64,000 nt of DNA from an uncultured Lachnospiraceae bacterium. Its GTDB lineage: Bacteria; Bacillota; Clostridia; Lachnospirales; Lachnospiraceae. A model generated the notes under the pieces. That model ran no database searches, was not told the DNA's origin, and was given only the letters and a program-made list of their open reading frames with translations. Below are positions 17,836 to 26,012 of this stretch, one piece after another (positions within the stretch are counted from its first letter, which is position 1; each line of letters begins with the position of its first letter). The translations under genes and the position numbers were made by a program. The stretch lies in NCBI GenBank assembly GCA_902773435.1, contig CACYEN010000131.1, positions 1 through 64,000 on the forward strand, written 5' to 3'.

Positions 17836-18273
17836 CTACCGGAGCTGTCTCAGGCTCTCAAGTTCGTTTCTCATCTCGTCCGCGTCACTGAGAACGGTCT
17901 CTGTCTTCGCCCAGTCGTCCGGATTCCAGATCTCGAAGCTGTCCATATTGCCGGTGATGATGACATCCCCGCTAAGACGCGCGTAGTCGCGAAGGCCCTG
18001 GTTAAGGAGGATCCGCCCCTGCGCGTCGAGCCGGCATTCATCAGCACCGCTCGTAATGAACCGCTTGATGCGCCGCTTGTATTCGGCGCTGCCCTGAAGA
18101 CTGTCGAGAGATTCGATATATTCCCGGAACACATCCTGTGTAAACACCATGAGGTCTCCCTCCCACCATGGCGCCACGACGATTCTGGCTGCGCCGATCT
18201 CTTCCCTGTATTTGGAAGGGATGATCAGGCGGCCCTTTCCGTCAATTGTGTGCGTGTACTTTCCGAGGAACAT
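17836..18273 (-). CDS. mraZ: transcriptional regulator MraZ
   Basis: First gene of the division cluster. MraZ is a two-lobed AbrB-fold DNA-binding ring that binds its own promoter. The start ATG at 18273 (MFLGKYTHTIDGKGRLI) has GGGAG 6 bases upstream; longer readings overlap the operator. Both halves of the internal duplication show: GKGRLIIPSKYREEI near residue 12 and a second DAQGRILLNQGLRDYA near residue 90. Repeated TGGGA/TGGTA boxes at about 10-bp spacing lie just upstream, as expected for autoregulation. Confidence 0.97.
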   Translation of the reverse strand: MFLGKYTHTIDGKGRLIIPSKYREEIGAARIVVAPWWEGDLMVFTQDVFREYIESLDSLQGSAEYKRRIKRFITSGADECRLDAQGRILLNQGLRDYARLSGDVIITGNMDSFEIWNPDDWAKTETVLSDADEMRNELESLRQLR

Positions 18274-18280
18274 TCTTATC

Positions 18281-18316
18281 TCCCACTTCGTGGTATTTCC
18301 GTCCCATTTTCTACCA
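18281..18316 (-). promoter_or_regulatory. putative MraZ operator (four ~10-bp-spaced boxes)
   Basis: On the minus strand, reading towards mraZ, boxes TGGTA (18316-18312), TGGGA (18306-18302), TACCA (18295-18291) and TGGGA (18285-18281) start 10, 11 and 10 bases apart. Two of them sit in an AAGTGG context. MraZ is known to bind phased TGGG-type direct repeats upstream of its own gene, so this is the likely autoregulatory site. It lies between the promoter and the start codon. Confidence 0.65.
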
Positions 18317-18326
18317 CTTGAGATCA

Positions 18327-18355
18327 AGTTTACTCCATTATGGCAGAAAATGCAA
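18327..18355 (-). promoter_or_regulatory. sigma-A promoter of the mraZ division cluster
   Basis: On the minus strand TTGCAT, a 17-base spacer, then TAAACT. Transcription would begin right at the MraZ box array, giving a leader of about 50 bases. Confidence 0.65.
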
Positions 18356-18593
18356 GTCTTTCACCCCCTTTCTGCCGGCTGATTTCGGGAAAAAAACCAG
18401 ACGGTACCGCCGGCGTCTTCCGCGCCGCGATATCTTGTGCCGGGGTCCCCCGCAAGGCACAAATACTGGGTTTTTTCTGTCGGCCGCAAAAAAGCCCGGA
18501 CGCCTCCGTTTAGCGTCCGGGCTTTTCCCCTGTCATTCTGCGATCCCCCCACCGGACCGCCCCGGCGCTGTGCCGGGATCCCGCGGTCCTCCT
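18356..18593. other. lgt-mraZ intergenic region with hairpins
   Basis: No coding sequence is supported here. Besides the lgt terminator (18490-18526) there is a second strong hairpin: 7-bp arms TTGTGCC (18435-18441) and GGCACAA (18456-18462) enclosing a GGGG/CCCC pair. A seven-base A-run (T-run on the minus strand) lies near 18390 after a weak 5-bp stem. These could mark a short transcript or be remnants of terminators. The mraZ promoter begins at its left edge. Confidence 0.4.
18490..18526 (-). terminator. terminator downstream of lgt (bidirectional)
   Basis: Inverted repeat of 14 bp including the A/T ends: AAAAGCCCGGACGC (18490-18503) and GCGTCCGGGCTTTT (18513-18526), with a 9-base loop. 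It has T-runs in both directions, about 70 bases past the lgt stop. It insulates lgt from the mraZ promoter. Confidence 0.93.
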
Positions 18594-19481
18594 CTATTTT
18601 TCCGCTTCTCCTCCACTTCCCACCACGGGGGAGGGGCTCTTTCTCCCTCTCACAATCAAAATCAACGAGACGACGACCACTGCCGCCGACACGAGCATCG
18701 ACACCGGGACAGACGTTCCGGGTACGAGCAGCTGGTCCGTGCGCAGCATCTCGATGAAGAACCTCCCCGTCCCGTATCCCGCCGCGTAGATCAGGAAGAG
18801 CTCTCCCTGGAATTTCGTCCTGTTCCGGAGGAGGACGAGCAGAAGCAGGACGAGCGCGTTCCAGCAGCCCTCATAGAAAAATGTCGGATGGGCCTGTATA
18901 AATGCAGCCCCGTCCGCAGCCGTCACCGCTTGTTCCCACATCTCCGCCGTGATCTCCCCCGGGCGCACGGCGGAGACAGGCAGCTGCATCGCGAAGAGGC
19001 TGTCCGTATACCTCCCGAAGGCTTCCCGGTTGAAGAAATTGCCCCAGCGGCCCAGGATCTGTCCGATCGGCACCCCGATGACGCAGGTGTCGAGGACGAG
19101 GGGGAAGGGAATCTTCTTGATGCGGGACAGGACGGCGATCGTGGCGACGCCGGCGATCAGGCCGCCGTAAATCGCGAGCCCGCCTTCTCTCAGATTGAAC
19201 ACCGAGAGCAGGTTATCCCTGTAGGCGTCAAAGGAGAAGATCACATAGTAGAGGCGTGCGCCCATGATCGCGAAGAGCATGGTCCAGACGGAGATATCGA
19301 TGTAGTCGTCCGCGCTCTGTCCGGTCTCCCTCGCCCTTCCCGTAAGCGCGAGGATCCCGAGCGTCATGCCTGCCGCGATCATGACCCCGTAGAGGGCAAT
19401 CTCGAAATTCCCGATCTGAAATCCTTTCGGCACATGCTGAAGGCGAATGCCGAGATGAGGAAACATTATTCTGTAATCCAT
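18594..19481 (-). CDS. lgt: prolipoprotein diacylglyceryl transferase Lgt
   Basis: Inner-membrane enzyme that transfers diacylglyceryl from phosphatidylglycerol to the lipobox cysteine of prolipoproteins. Seven hydrophobic segments are visible. The signature GRWGNFFNREAFG contains the essential Arg/Asn/Glu residues, and GGLAIYGGLIAG and the C-terminal GTGRFFIEMLR are family blocks. The start ATG at 19481 (MDYRIMFPHLGI) gives 295 aa with a modest GGGGATG site. The terminator at 19497-19530 ends only 15 bases upstream of this start codon. Expression must therefore come from readthrough or from a promoter inside the hairpin region. Confidence 0.95.
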   Translation of the reverse strand: MDYRIMFPHLGIRLQHVPKGFQIGNFEIALYGVMIAAGMTLGILALTGRARETGQSADDYIDISVWTMLFAIMGARLYYVIFSFDAYRDNLLSVFNLREGGLAIYGGLIAGVATIAVLSRIKKIPFPLVLDTCVIGVPIGQILGRWGNFFNREAFGRYTDSLFAMQLPVSAVRPGEITAEMWEQAVTAADGAAFIQAHPTFFYEGCWNALVLLLLVLLRNRTKFQGELFLIYAAGYGTGRFFIEMLRTDQLLVPGTSVPVSMLVSAAVVVVSLILIVRGRKSPSPVVGSGGEAEK

Positions 19482-19496
19482 GTCGAAACATCCCCG

Positions 19497-19530
19497 AAAA
19501 AACGTGATCCCGCGCGAGGGCGGGATCACG
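19497..19530 (-). terminator. terminator between ychF and lgt
   Basis: Perfect 11-bp stem CGTGATCCCGC / GCGGGATCACG with a 6-base loop, followed on the minus strand by TTTTTT. It is 24 bases after the ychF stop, and its T-run is directly followed by the lgt ribosome site. Confidence 0.92.
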
Positions 19531-19553
19531 GGTCATGCCATAAAGCTGCGATA

Positions 19554-20657
19554 TCAGACGTTGAAGCGGAACAGGATCACGTCGCCGTCCCGGACGACAT
19601 AGTCCTTTCCCTCCATCCGGACGAGTCCCTTCTCCCTGGCCGCCGCGTAGGAGCCGGCGTCGAGGAGCTGACGGTAGTTGATCACCTCGGCCTTGATGAA
19701 GCCGCGCTCGAAATCAGAGTGGATCTTTCCGGCCGCCTTCGGCGCCTTGCAGCCGATAGGGATCGTCCAGGCGCGCGTCTCGTCCTCCCCGGTCGTCAGG
19801 TAGCTCTGCAGGCCGAGTATGTGGTAACTGGCGGCGATCAGCTTCTCGAGGCCCGACTTCGTGATGCCGAGGTCGGCGAAGAACTCCGCCTTCTCCTCGT
19901 CGCTGAGTTCGGAGATCTCCTGTTCGATCTCGGCCGAGATCACGAAGACCTCCGAGCCGCTCTCCTTCGCGATCTCCCGGACCGCCGCCACATAGTCGTT
20001 GGACGCCCCGTCGTCCGCGAGATCCTCGTCCGCGACATTGGCGGCGTAGATCACCGGCTTGTCCGTGAGAAGGTCGAGGCTATTCCTGAACGCCTCGTCC
20101 TCCTCATTGTCAAGCTCAAGCGTGATGCAGGGATTGCCGTCCTCCAGCCAGGCGTGGATCTTCTTCAGCAGGTCGTATTCCCGCTTCGCGTTCCTGTCCG
20201 CACCGGATTTCGCCGAGCGCGCCGTCTTCGCGATCCTCCGGTCGAGAACCTCGAGATCCGCGAAGAGCAGCTCAAGATTGATTGTCTCGATGTCGCGCCT
20301 CGGGTCGACCGAGCCGTCGACGTGGATGACGTTCGCGTCGTCAAAGCAGCGGACGACGTGGACGATCGCGTCGCACTCACGGATATTCGCGAGGAACTGG
20401 TTGCCCAGCCCCTCCCCTTTGGATGCCCCCTTCACAAGTCCCGCGATATCGACGAACTCGATCACAGCCGGCGTCACCTTCTTCGAGCGGCTGAAATCTC
20501 CGAGCAGCTTCAGGCGGTCGTCCGGGACCGCGACTATCCCGATGTTCGGGTCAATAGTGCAGAACGGGTAATTGGCGGATTCCGCCCCGGCCTTCGTGAG
20601 GGAATTGAACAGTGTGCTCTTGCCTACATTAGGAAGGCCGACGATACCCAGTTTCAT
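19554..20657 (-). CDS. ychF: YchF/OLA1-family ribosome-associated ATPase
   Basis: Obg-related P-loop NTPase that prefers ATP and binds ribosomes; it is linked to stress and redox responses. The G1 motif GLPNVGKST, switch blocks YPFCTIDPNIG and DIAGLVKGASKGEGLGNQFL, and the C-terminal TGS domain (TTGEDETRAWTIPIG) are clear. The 367-aa length is standard. The start has AAGGAGA 6 bases upstream. It is followed by a strong terminator, and 129 bases separate it from the lyxose isomerase gene upstream, in which I see no convincing signal. Confidence 0.97.
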   Translation of the reverse strand: MKLGIVGLPNVGKSTLFNSLTKAGAESANYPFCTIDPNIGIVAVPDDRLKLLGDFSRSKKVTPAVIEFVDIAGLVKGASKGEGLGNQFLANIRECDAIVHVVRCFDDANVIHVDGSVDPRRDIETINLELLFADLEVLDRRIAKTARSAKSGADRNAKREYDLLKKIHAWLEDGNPCITLELDNEEDEAFRNSLDLLTDKPVIYAANVADEDLADDGASNDYVAAVREIAKESGSEVFVISAEIEQEISELSDEEKAEFFADLGITKSGLEKLIAASYHILGLQSYLTTGEDETRAWTIPIGCKAPKAAGKIHSDFERGFIKAEVINYRQLLDAGSYAAAREKGLVRMEGKDYVVRDGDVILFRFNV

Positions 20658-20786
20658 ATTGTATTCTCCTTGTCATTTACTCTCCGGACATTCCTGCCGG
20701 CCGTTTCGTCCGGAAGCACGGCACTCACCGGAGCGGACCCAGGCCGCCCGCGCGGTTCATCCCTGAACGGCGATACCGCCCGCGTC

Positions 20787-21458
20787 TCACTCCATGACGT
20801 ATCCGCCGCACAGCAGATGGCGGACCGGCTCATCCTCGTCGATCGTGAGATGCATCTCCTTCGTGAAGTGATTGTCGGCCGCGTCGTCGTTGACCTTGGA
20901 GACCTCGCCGACGATCACATCCCCGCCCTCGGCGTAGAAGAGATGATAGACGTAGGGGGTCAGCGTAATGCTGTTCCCGTTCGTCACCTTGATGACTCCG
21001 CCCGCGGGAACCGTGACGGCAATTCCGTCGCAGTAGAGATGGACGTCGGACTTCTCGTCGACCTTGTAGCCGTCCTCTTTGCTTGTGGAATTCCAGACCT
21101 GTACGCAGAGCGTGCCGCCGGCGCGGTTGATGATGTCCTCTGTCTTCTCATAGTGGAAATGACAAGGCAGGATCTGCCCGTCCTTCATGGCGATCATCTT
21201 CTCGCAGTACGGACGGCCCGGGTCTTCAAGGCTGCCGTTCCTCATCGTGAAGAGGACAGCGCCGATCTTGTCGAAATTCCCGCTCGCGTAATCCGTCACG
21301 TCCCAGCCGAGGCCGACTTCGCGCATACGCCCGGTCTCGGCTTCTTTTGCAGCCCACTCCTCCGGTGTCCAGAAGGCAAAACCCGGAAGGTTGAAGTTCT
21401 CTTTTTTGCAGAGATCCATCGCCCACTCGATACTTGAATTGACCAAAGAACGTTTCAT
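20787..21458 (-). CDS. D-lyxose ketol-isomerase
   Basis: Cupin-fold sugar isomerase converting D-lyxose to D-xylulose (some members also act on D-mannose). The N-terminus reads as the family standard (MKRSLVNSSIEWAMD ... GFAFWTPEEW). Probable metal ligands lie in CHFHYEKTEDI (two His and a Glu) and the late YHLFYAEGG His. It is 223 aa, normal length. A very strong AAAGGAGG precedes the ATG. It lies 52 bases after thiN at the end of the long murE operon, with no transporter or kinase beside it. Its product xylulose could join the pentose phosphate pathway, of which rpe is nearby. The substrate is inferred from family only. Confidence 0.88.
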   Translation of the reverse strand: MKRSLVNSSIEWAMDLCKKENFNLPGFAFWTPEEWAAKEAETGRMREVGLGWDVTDYASGNFDKIGAVLFTMRNGSLEDPGRPYCEKMIAMKDGQILPCHFHYEKTEDIINRAGGTLCVQVWNSTSKEDGYKVDEKSDVHLYCDGIAVTVPAGGVIKVTNGNSITLTPYVYHLFYAEGGDVIVGEVSKVNDDAADNHFTKEMHLTIDEDEPVRHLLCGGYVME

Positions 21459-21510
21459 GACTTGTCTCCTCCTTTATATCTTTGAAAATACTTCTGTGAT
21501 TCATCCGTAC

Positions 21511-22161
21511 TCAATCATCAGACAGGACCACGATCAGGGTCCCGGCAGTGAACGTGACCTCCGCCGTCTCCGCGGCGATCTCATTGCTGATGCCGAGGGA
21601 CGCGTGCGCCGATGTGAGGATTGCGCCGTCCGCGGCGTACCGGAATCCCCGGAGAACAACGCCCTCCACCGGTCCGTCGAGCGGAAGCAGCGACACATAT
21701 CTCCCGGCCGTCTCCTCTTTTCTCAGTGTAAACGGCCGGTCGGCGAGAAAGATCTCGTTCTTTTCGTCGATCAGCCTCGCGGGAATTCCGGCTTCAAGCG
21801 GGATGCGCAGATCCAGGACATTGGCGAGAAAGTGGTCCAGCCTTCCCCCGCATCCCCCGAGAAAATCGATCTCCGAGCTTCCGATCCTGACCGCGGCGCG
21901 GAGCGCGGATTCCGCATCGGAGAAGTCCTTCTCGCAGGGATAGGTCTCGACCGGGATCCCCCTCCCCTTCAGTTCATCGAGCGCCGCCCTGTCCGCCAGG
22001 CTGTCGTAGTCGCCCACCACGAGGTCAGGCCAAAGGCCGGCCTCCAGCATGACGTCGAGGCCCGAGTCCGCCGCGATCAGGAAATCGCTGTCCCTCCGGG
22101 CCGCGAACCCTGCGAGGAAAGCCGGGGAAAGATCCCCTCCTCCCGCAATCAGCGTCTTCAT
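21511..22161 (-). CDS. thiN: thiamine pyrophosphokinase
   Basis: Makes thiamine diphosphate from thiamine and ATP. The family motifs are visible: IAADSGLD near residue 30, VVGDYDSL with its catalytic aspartates near 50, EKDFSDAESAL near 80 and GGCGGRLDHFLANV near 105. The length of 216 aa is normal. Its start overlaps the rpe stop (ATGA). The rsgA-rpe-thiN order is common in Firmicutes. Its product is the cofactor of the E1 enzyme encoded elsewhere in this window. Confidence 0.95.
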   Translation of the reverse strand: MKTLIAGGGDLSPAFLAGFAARRDSDFLIAADSGLDVMLEAGLWPDLVVGDYDSLADRAALDELKGRGIPVETYPCEKDFSDAESALRAAVRIGSSEIDFLGGCGGRLDHFLANVLDLRIPLEAGIPARLIDEKNEIFLADRPFTLRKEETAGRYVSLLPLDGPVEGVVLRGFRYAADGAILTSAHASLGISNEIAAETAEVTFTAGTLIVVLSDD

Positions 22162-22823
22162 TTCTCCCTGGCCCGGAATATATCCATGAACGCCTTCGCA
22201 TTACCCCGGATATCTCCCCTGAACACGGAACTCCCTCCGACGATGACGTTGGCGCCGGCGTCCAGCACCTCGTGGACGTTCTCCCTGTAGATGCCGCCGT
22301 CCACCTGGATGTTGAGATCGAGGCCCAGCTTCTCCGCTTCCTCCCTGATCCTCGTGATCTTGGGGAGCGTGTCCTGACGGAGTTTCTGGCCTCCGAAACC
22401 GGGCTCGACGGTCATGACGAGAACCATATCCACCTGCCCGAGGTAAGGGAGGATGTCCTCCACAGGTGTCCCGGGCTTCAGCGAGATGCCGACATCCTTC
22501 CCGCAGCCCCTGATCTCGCTGATCACGGCGCCCGGGTCCGGAGCCGCCTCGACGTGGAACGTGATGCCGTCCGCGCCGGCATCGGAGAAAACCTTGATAT
22601 ACCTGATGGGATCGGTGATCATGAGATGGACGTCAAAGTAGAGATCAAGATGCTTTCTCAGAGTTTCGACGACGGGGACGCCGATCGACAGATTCGGGAC
22701 GAACACGCCGTCCATCACGTCGACATGGAGCCACTCAGCCCCTCCGTCCCTCGCCTCCTCGATTTCCCGGCCGAGATTCCAGTAATCCGACGCGAGAATT
22801 GACGGTGACAGAATCTTTTTCAC
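22158..22823 (-). CDS. rpe: ribulose-phosphate 3-epimerase
   Basis: TIM-barrel enzyme interconverting ribulose 5-phosphate and xylulose 5-phosphate. It shows SPSILASDYWNLG at the N-terminus, the metal-binding LHVDVMDG and DVHLMI, MTVEPGFGGQ and the final QVDGGIYRENV and ANVIVGGSS blocks. The 221 aa are standard. The start overlaps the rsgA stop (ATGA), and its own stop overlaps the thiN start. Confidence 0.98.
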   Translation of the reverse strand: MKKILSPSILASDYWNLGREIEEARDGGAEWLHVDVMDGVFVPNLSIGVPVVETLRKHLDLYFDVHLMITDPIRYIKVFSDAGADGITFHVEAAPDPGAVISEIRGCGKDVGISLKPGTPVEDILPYLGQVDMVLVMTVEPGFGGQKLRQDTLPKITRIREEAEKLGLDLNIQVDGGIYRENVHEVLDAGANVIVGGSSVFRGDIRGNAKAFMDIFRAREK

Positions 22824-23707
22824 AGATATTTCCTCCTTTCCGCCTCCTTCAGCTCTTCGTAGAGCTGCACATAGTTCTCATACCTCAGCCGGCTGATCCT
22901 TCCGTCCGCAGCCGCCTCCTTGACGGCGCAGTCCGGCTCGCCGACGTGGACACATCCCTGAAAGCGGCACATCCCGTCGTAAGGCCTGAATTCCCCGTAG
23001 TAGTCTCCGAGCTCCTCCTTGGGAAGCGCCGCGGTGTCAAGCGCCGAAAACCCGGGCGTATCGCAAAGAAATGTCCCCTCCCCGAGATCGAGAAGCTGCG
23101 AGTGCCGGGTCGTGTTCTTCCCTCTCGCGAGCTTTCTGGAAATCTCCCCTGTCTCCATCATCACGCGGCCCGACAGGGCATTTGTGAGGGAAGATTTTCC
23201 GACTCCCGAGGGGCCGGCCAGAACCGTCGTCTTCCCGGCGAGACGGGCGCGCAGGTCTTCGAGACCGAGGCCCGTCCTGACGCTGATAAAATCGACCGGA
23301 TATCCGCAACCCCCGTAATCCGCCAGGATCCGGTCAGCCTCCTTCTCCCGCGCCGCGTCCGCCTTGTTGAAGCAGATCAGGCAGGGGACCCCCGCGGTCT
23401 CCGCGGAGAGCAGGAACCGGTCGAGAAGCAGAAAGTTCGGATTCGGGTCCCTGAACGCCATGAGTATCAGAACCTGGTCGATGTTGGCGACTTCCGGGCG
23501 CCTGAGCTCATTCCTTCTCCGGAGGATCGAGATGACGTTCCCCTCCCTGTCCCCCTCGTGCGTGACCTCCATCTCCGCGTCGTCCCCGACGAGGGGCTTC
23601 ACGCCGTTCTTCCTGAAGATGCCTCTTGCCCTGCATTTATAAATACCGGATTCCACTGCGTCCACGTAGTAGAATCCGGCAATCGCTTTCACTATCTTTC
23701 CCTGCAT
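22820..23707 (-). CDS. rsgA: small-subunit ribosome maturation GTPase RsgA
   Basis: Circularly permuted GTPase that checks late 30S assembly. An OB-fold N-terminus (GKIVKAIAGFYYVD) precedes the permuted G domain: G4-type FNKAD comes before the P-loop GPSGVGKSSLTN, then the switch DTPGF. The C-terminal zinc knuckle CRFQGCVHVGEPDCAVK is intact. The 295-aa length is typical. It starts 3 bases after the PASTA kinase gene. Confidence 0.97.
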   Translation of the reverse strand: MQGKIVKAIAGFYYVDAVESGIYKCRARGIFRKNGVKPLVGDDAEMEVTHEGDREGNVISILRRRNELRRPEVANIDQVLILMAFRDPNPNFLLLDRFLLSAETAGVPCLICFNKADAAREKEADRILADYGGCGYPVDFISVRTGLGLEDLRARLAGKTTVLAGPSGVGKSSLTNALSGRVMMETGEISRKLARGKNTTRHSQLLDLGEGTFLCDTPGFSALDTAALPKEELGDYYGEFRPYDGMCRFQGCVHVGEPDCAVKEAAADGRISRLRYENYVQLYEELKEAERRKYL

Positions 23708-23710
23708 CCG

Positions 23711-26011
23711 TCAGCCTTCCGCAAATGACACCGGCCAGGCGGCAAGCGCGATATACTCCTCGTCGGCGGACTTCTCATAGAGATAGACCTGGCCTTCAGC
23801 CACACCGGGCTCTCCGGTCACCTGGAGCGTGTACGGGAACGCGAGCGACGTGCTGCTCTCCTCGATCAGCGTCTCCTTGTCCTGTCCTCCCACATTCTGA
23901 ACCAGCATCAGCCTGTAGGGTCCGCCCGCGTAGTTCTCGGGCTGAAGCAGGCTCGCGACCGCAACCCAGTCGGACGCCGCCTCCCCGGAAGCTTCCGCCT
24001 CGGAGCCCGTATCCGTCGTAATCGGAACAGTCTGCTCCGGAATCGCCGGTTCTTCACTGCTCTCGGACTCCTCCTTCGGAGCCTCCGTCGGCGCCGGCGC
24101 CGAGCCCGGGGTCTGGGACCCGGCCTTCTCGGCTCTCTTCGCCTCCTGCTCCGCATAGAGTTCCGCGTTGTTGACAGTCAGCGTAATATCCGTTCCCATC
24201 GGGACGGAGGTGTTCGCCTCCACCGTCTGGCTCATGATCACATCAGTCCCGAATTCCTCGGAGGAGCCGTAGTCGAGCGATACGATGAGACCGCTCTGTC
24301 TCGCGTCCTCGTAGGCGGAGTCGAGACTCCATCCGACATAGTCGGAGATCCTCACCGTGCCGGCGTCCGCGGATCCGCGGCTGACCGTGAGAAGGACCTC
24401 GGAGTCGACCGTGACGAGCTCGCCTTCCGCGGGCGTCACGGAGAGGACGGTTCCGACCGATGAGCTCTCAGAGGCTTCCTTCTCCACCCTCACGTTGGTA
24501 AAACCGGCTGCCTCGAGGGCTTCCTTCGCGGCACCGATCTGTCCGCCGGTCACGGTCGGAATCGCGTGCGTCTCAGGACCGCTGCTCTTGAAATAGCTGA
24601 TCGTCGAGTTCCGCTCGACCTGCGTGCCCTGGGCCGGATCCTGTTCGATGATCGTTCCCTCGGCCTGGTCGGAGAATTTCTCACCCGCGAACTTGATGCC
24701 GAGTCCCTTGTCCCTCGCGATCTTCTGGGCGTCGGATTCCGTCATGCCGAGGATGCTCGGCACGGAGACCGTCGTCACGATCTGGCTCGCGCCCGACTCC
24801 TCCGAGGGAGTTCCGCTCTCGGTCACCTCCGCGGAGGACGTGACGGACGGCTGCGGATTACCGGAATTTCTCGAATTGCCGACGAGGCCGGCGGCCTTCG
24901 CGATAAAGAAGATCAGCACGAAGATGATGAGTCCGCAGACGATAAAGCTTCCGATCGTCACGGCCTTCTCGAGCCCGGAGCTCTCATCGGATCCGTCGTC
25001 GTCATTCTCGTCGTCATTCTCCTGGGACTCGTCGCGTCCTCTCCTTGCCGCCTCGATCGATGTAAATGTCTGCGCGGCGGGAGGCATGGTGCCGGACTTT
25101 CCGGCGCTCTTGATCTCCTGCTGCTCCTTCTTCGTCAGGAGGACTGTCGGCGCGTGGTCGGAGAGCGGCGCAAGCTGGACGAAATTGCCCTGCGGCTCCA
25201 TGAGGGACCGCTTCAGGTCCGTGATCACGTCGTTCATCGACTGGTACCGGCGGTCGACGCTCTTCTGCGTGCACTTGTAGATGATCTGCTCGAGGGCGTG
25301 GGGAAGATCCGGCGTATACTTCGTCGGCGGCTCCATCTCGTCCTGGAGGTGCTTGATCGCGATGGCGACCGTGGTCTCCCCGTCGAACGGAACCCTTCCC
25401 GTGACCATCTCGTAGAGGGAGATGCCCAGCGAATAGATGTCGGATCTGGAGTCCGAGTAGCCTCCCCGGACCTGCTCCGGCGAACTGTAGTGCACCGATC
25501 CCATCGCGTTGGCGCTGATCGTGTTCGAAGACGCCGCACGCGCGATGCCGAAATCCGTCACCTTCACCTTTCCGTCAGTGGAAATGATGATATTCTGGGG
25601 TTTGACGTCGCGGTGGACGATTCCCTGGTCGTGCGCTGCGGCGAGTCCCATACAGACCTGGATGGCGATACTCGTCGCCTCCCGGACGGACAGCTTGCCC
25701 TTCTTCTCTATGTACTCCTTGAGGGTGATGCCCTCGACGAGCTCCATGACGATGTAGTAGTTCCCCTGATCCTCACCGACATCGTAGACGTTGACGATAT
25801 TGGGATTCGCGAGTCCGGCTGCCGCCTGGGCCTCGCGCCTGAATTTCGAGACGAATGTGCTGTCCCCCTGGAACTCAGGCTTCATCACCTTGACGGCCAC
25901 ATAGCGGTTAAGCTTGTGGTCCATGGCTTTATAGACATCCGCCATGCCGCCGGAGCCGATCCTTCCGACGATCTCATAACGATTCGCTAACATTACTCCC
26001 GCTTTTAACAT
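23711..26011 (-). CDS. prkC: PASTA-domain Ser/Thr protein kinase PrkC
   Basis: Membrane kinase that senses cell-wall fragments and controls growth and wall metabolism. From the ATG at 26011 (MLKAGVMLANRYEI, GAGGTG 5 bases upstream) it has a eukaryotic-type kinase domain: glycine loop GRIGSGGMADVY, AVKVMK lysine, HRDVKPQN catalytic loop, DFGIAR. A cytoplasmic acidic linker and one membrane helix (FIVCGLIIFVLIFFIA) follow. Outside there are three PASTA repeats (starting near VPSILGM, HAIPTVTG and RISDYVGWS). They are followed by a Glu/Ala/Pro-rich linker and a C-terminal segment of about 90 residues that I cannot assign. It pairs with the phosphatase gene directly upstream. Confidence 0.96.
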   Translation of the reverse strand: MLKAGVMLANRYEIVGRIGSGGMADVYKAMDHKLNRYVAVKVMKPEFQGDSTFVSKFRREAQAAAGLANPNIVNVYDVGEDQGNYYIVMELVEGITLKEYIEKKGKLSVREATSIAIQVCMGLAAAHDQGIVHRDVKPQNIIISTDGKVKVTDFGIARAASSNTISANAMGSVHYSSPEQVRGGYSDSRSDIYSLGISLYEMVTGRVPFDGETTVAIAIKHLQDEMEPPTKYTPDLPHALEQIIYKCTQKSVDRRYQSMNDVITDLKRSLMEPQGNFVQLAPLSDHAPTVLLTKKEQQEIKSAGKSGTMPPAAQTFTSIEAARRGRDESQENDDENDDDGSDESSGLEKAVTIGSFIVCGLIIFVLIFFIAKAAGLVGNSRNSGNPQPSVTSSAEVTESGTPSEESGASQIVTTVSVPSILGMTESDAQKIARDKGLGIKFAGEKFSDQAEGTIIEQDPAQGTQVERNSTISYFKSSGPETHAIPTVTGGQIGAAKEALEAAGFTNVRVEKEASESSSVGTVLSVTPAEGELVTVDSEVLLTVSRGSADAGTVRISDYVGWSLDSAYEDARQSGLIVSLDYGSSEEFGTDVIMSQTVEANTSVPMGTDITLTVNNAELYAEQEAKRAEKAGSQTPGSAPAPTEAPKEESESSEEPAIPEQTVPITTDTGSEAEASGEAASDWVAVASLLQPENYAGGPYRLMLVQNVGGQDKETLIEESSTSLAFPYTLQVTGEPGVAEGQVYLYEKSADEEYIALAAWPVSFAEG

Positions 26012-26012
26012 A

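Noticed and set aside
18246..21437. A plus-strand open frame of over 1000 codons across mraZ, lgt, ychF and the lyxose isomerase gene
   Set aside because: It runs antisense through well-supported genes and two terminators, has Arg/Asp/His-rich composition and no conserved motif. Such frames arise from G+C-rich third codon positions.
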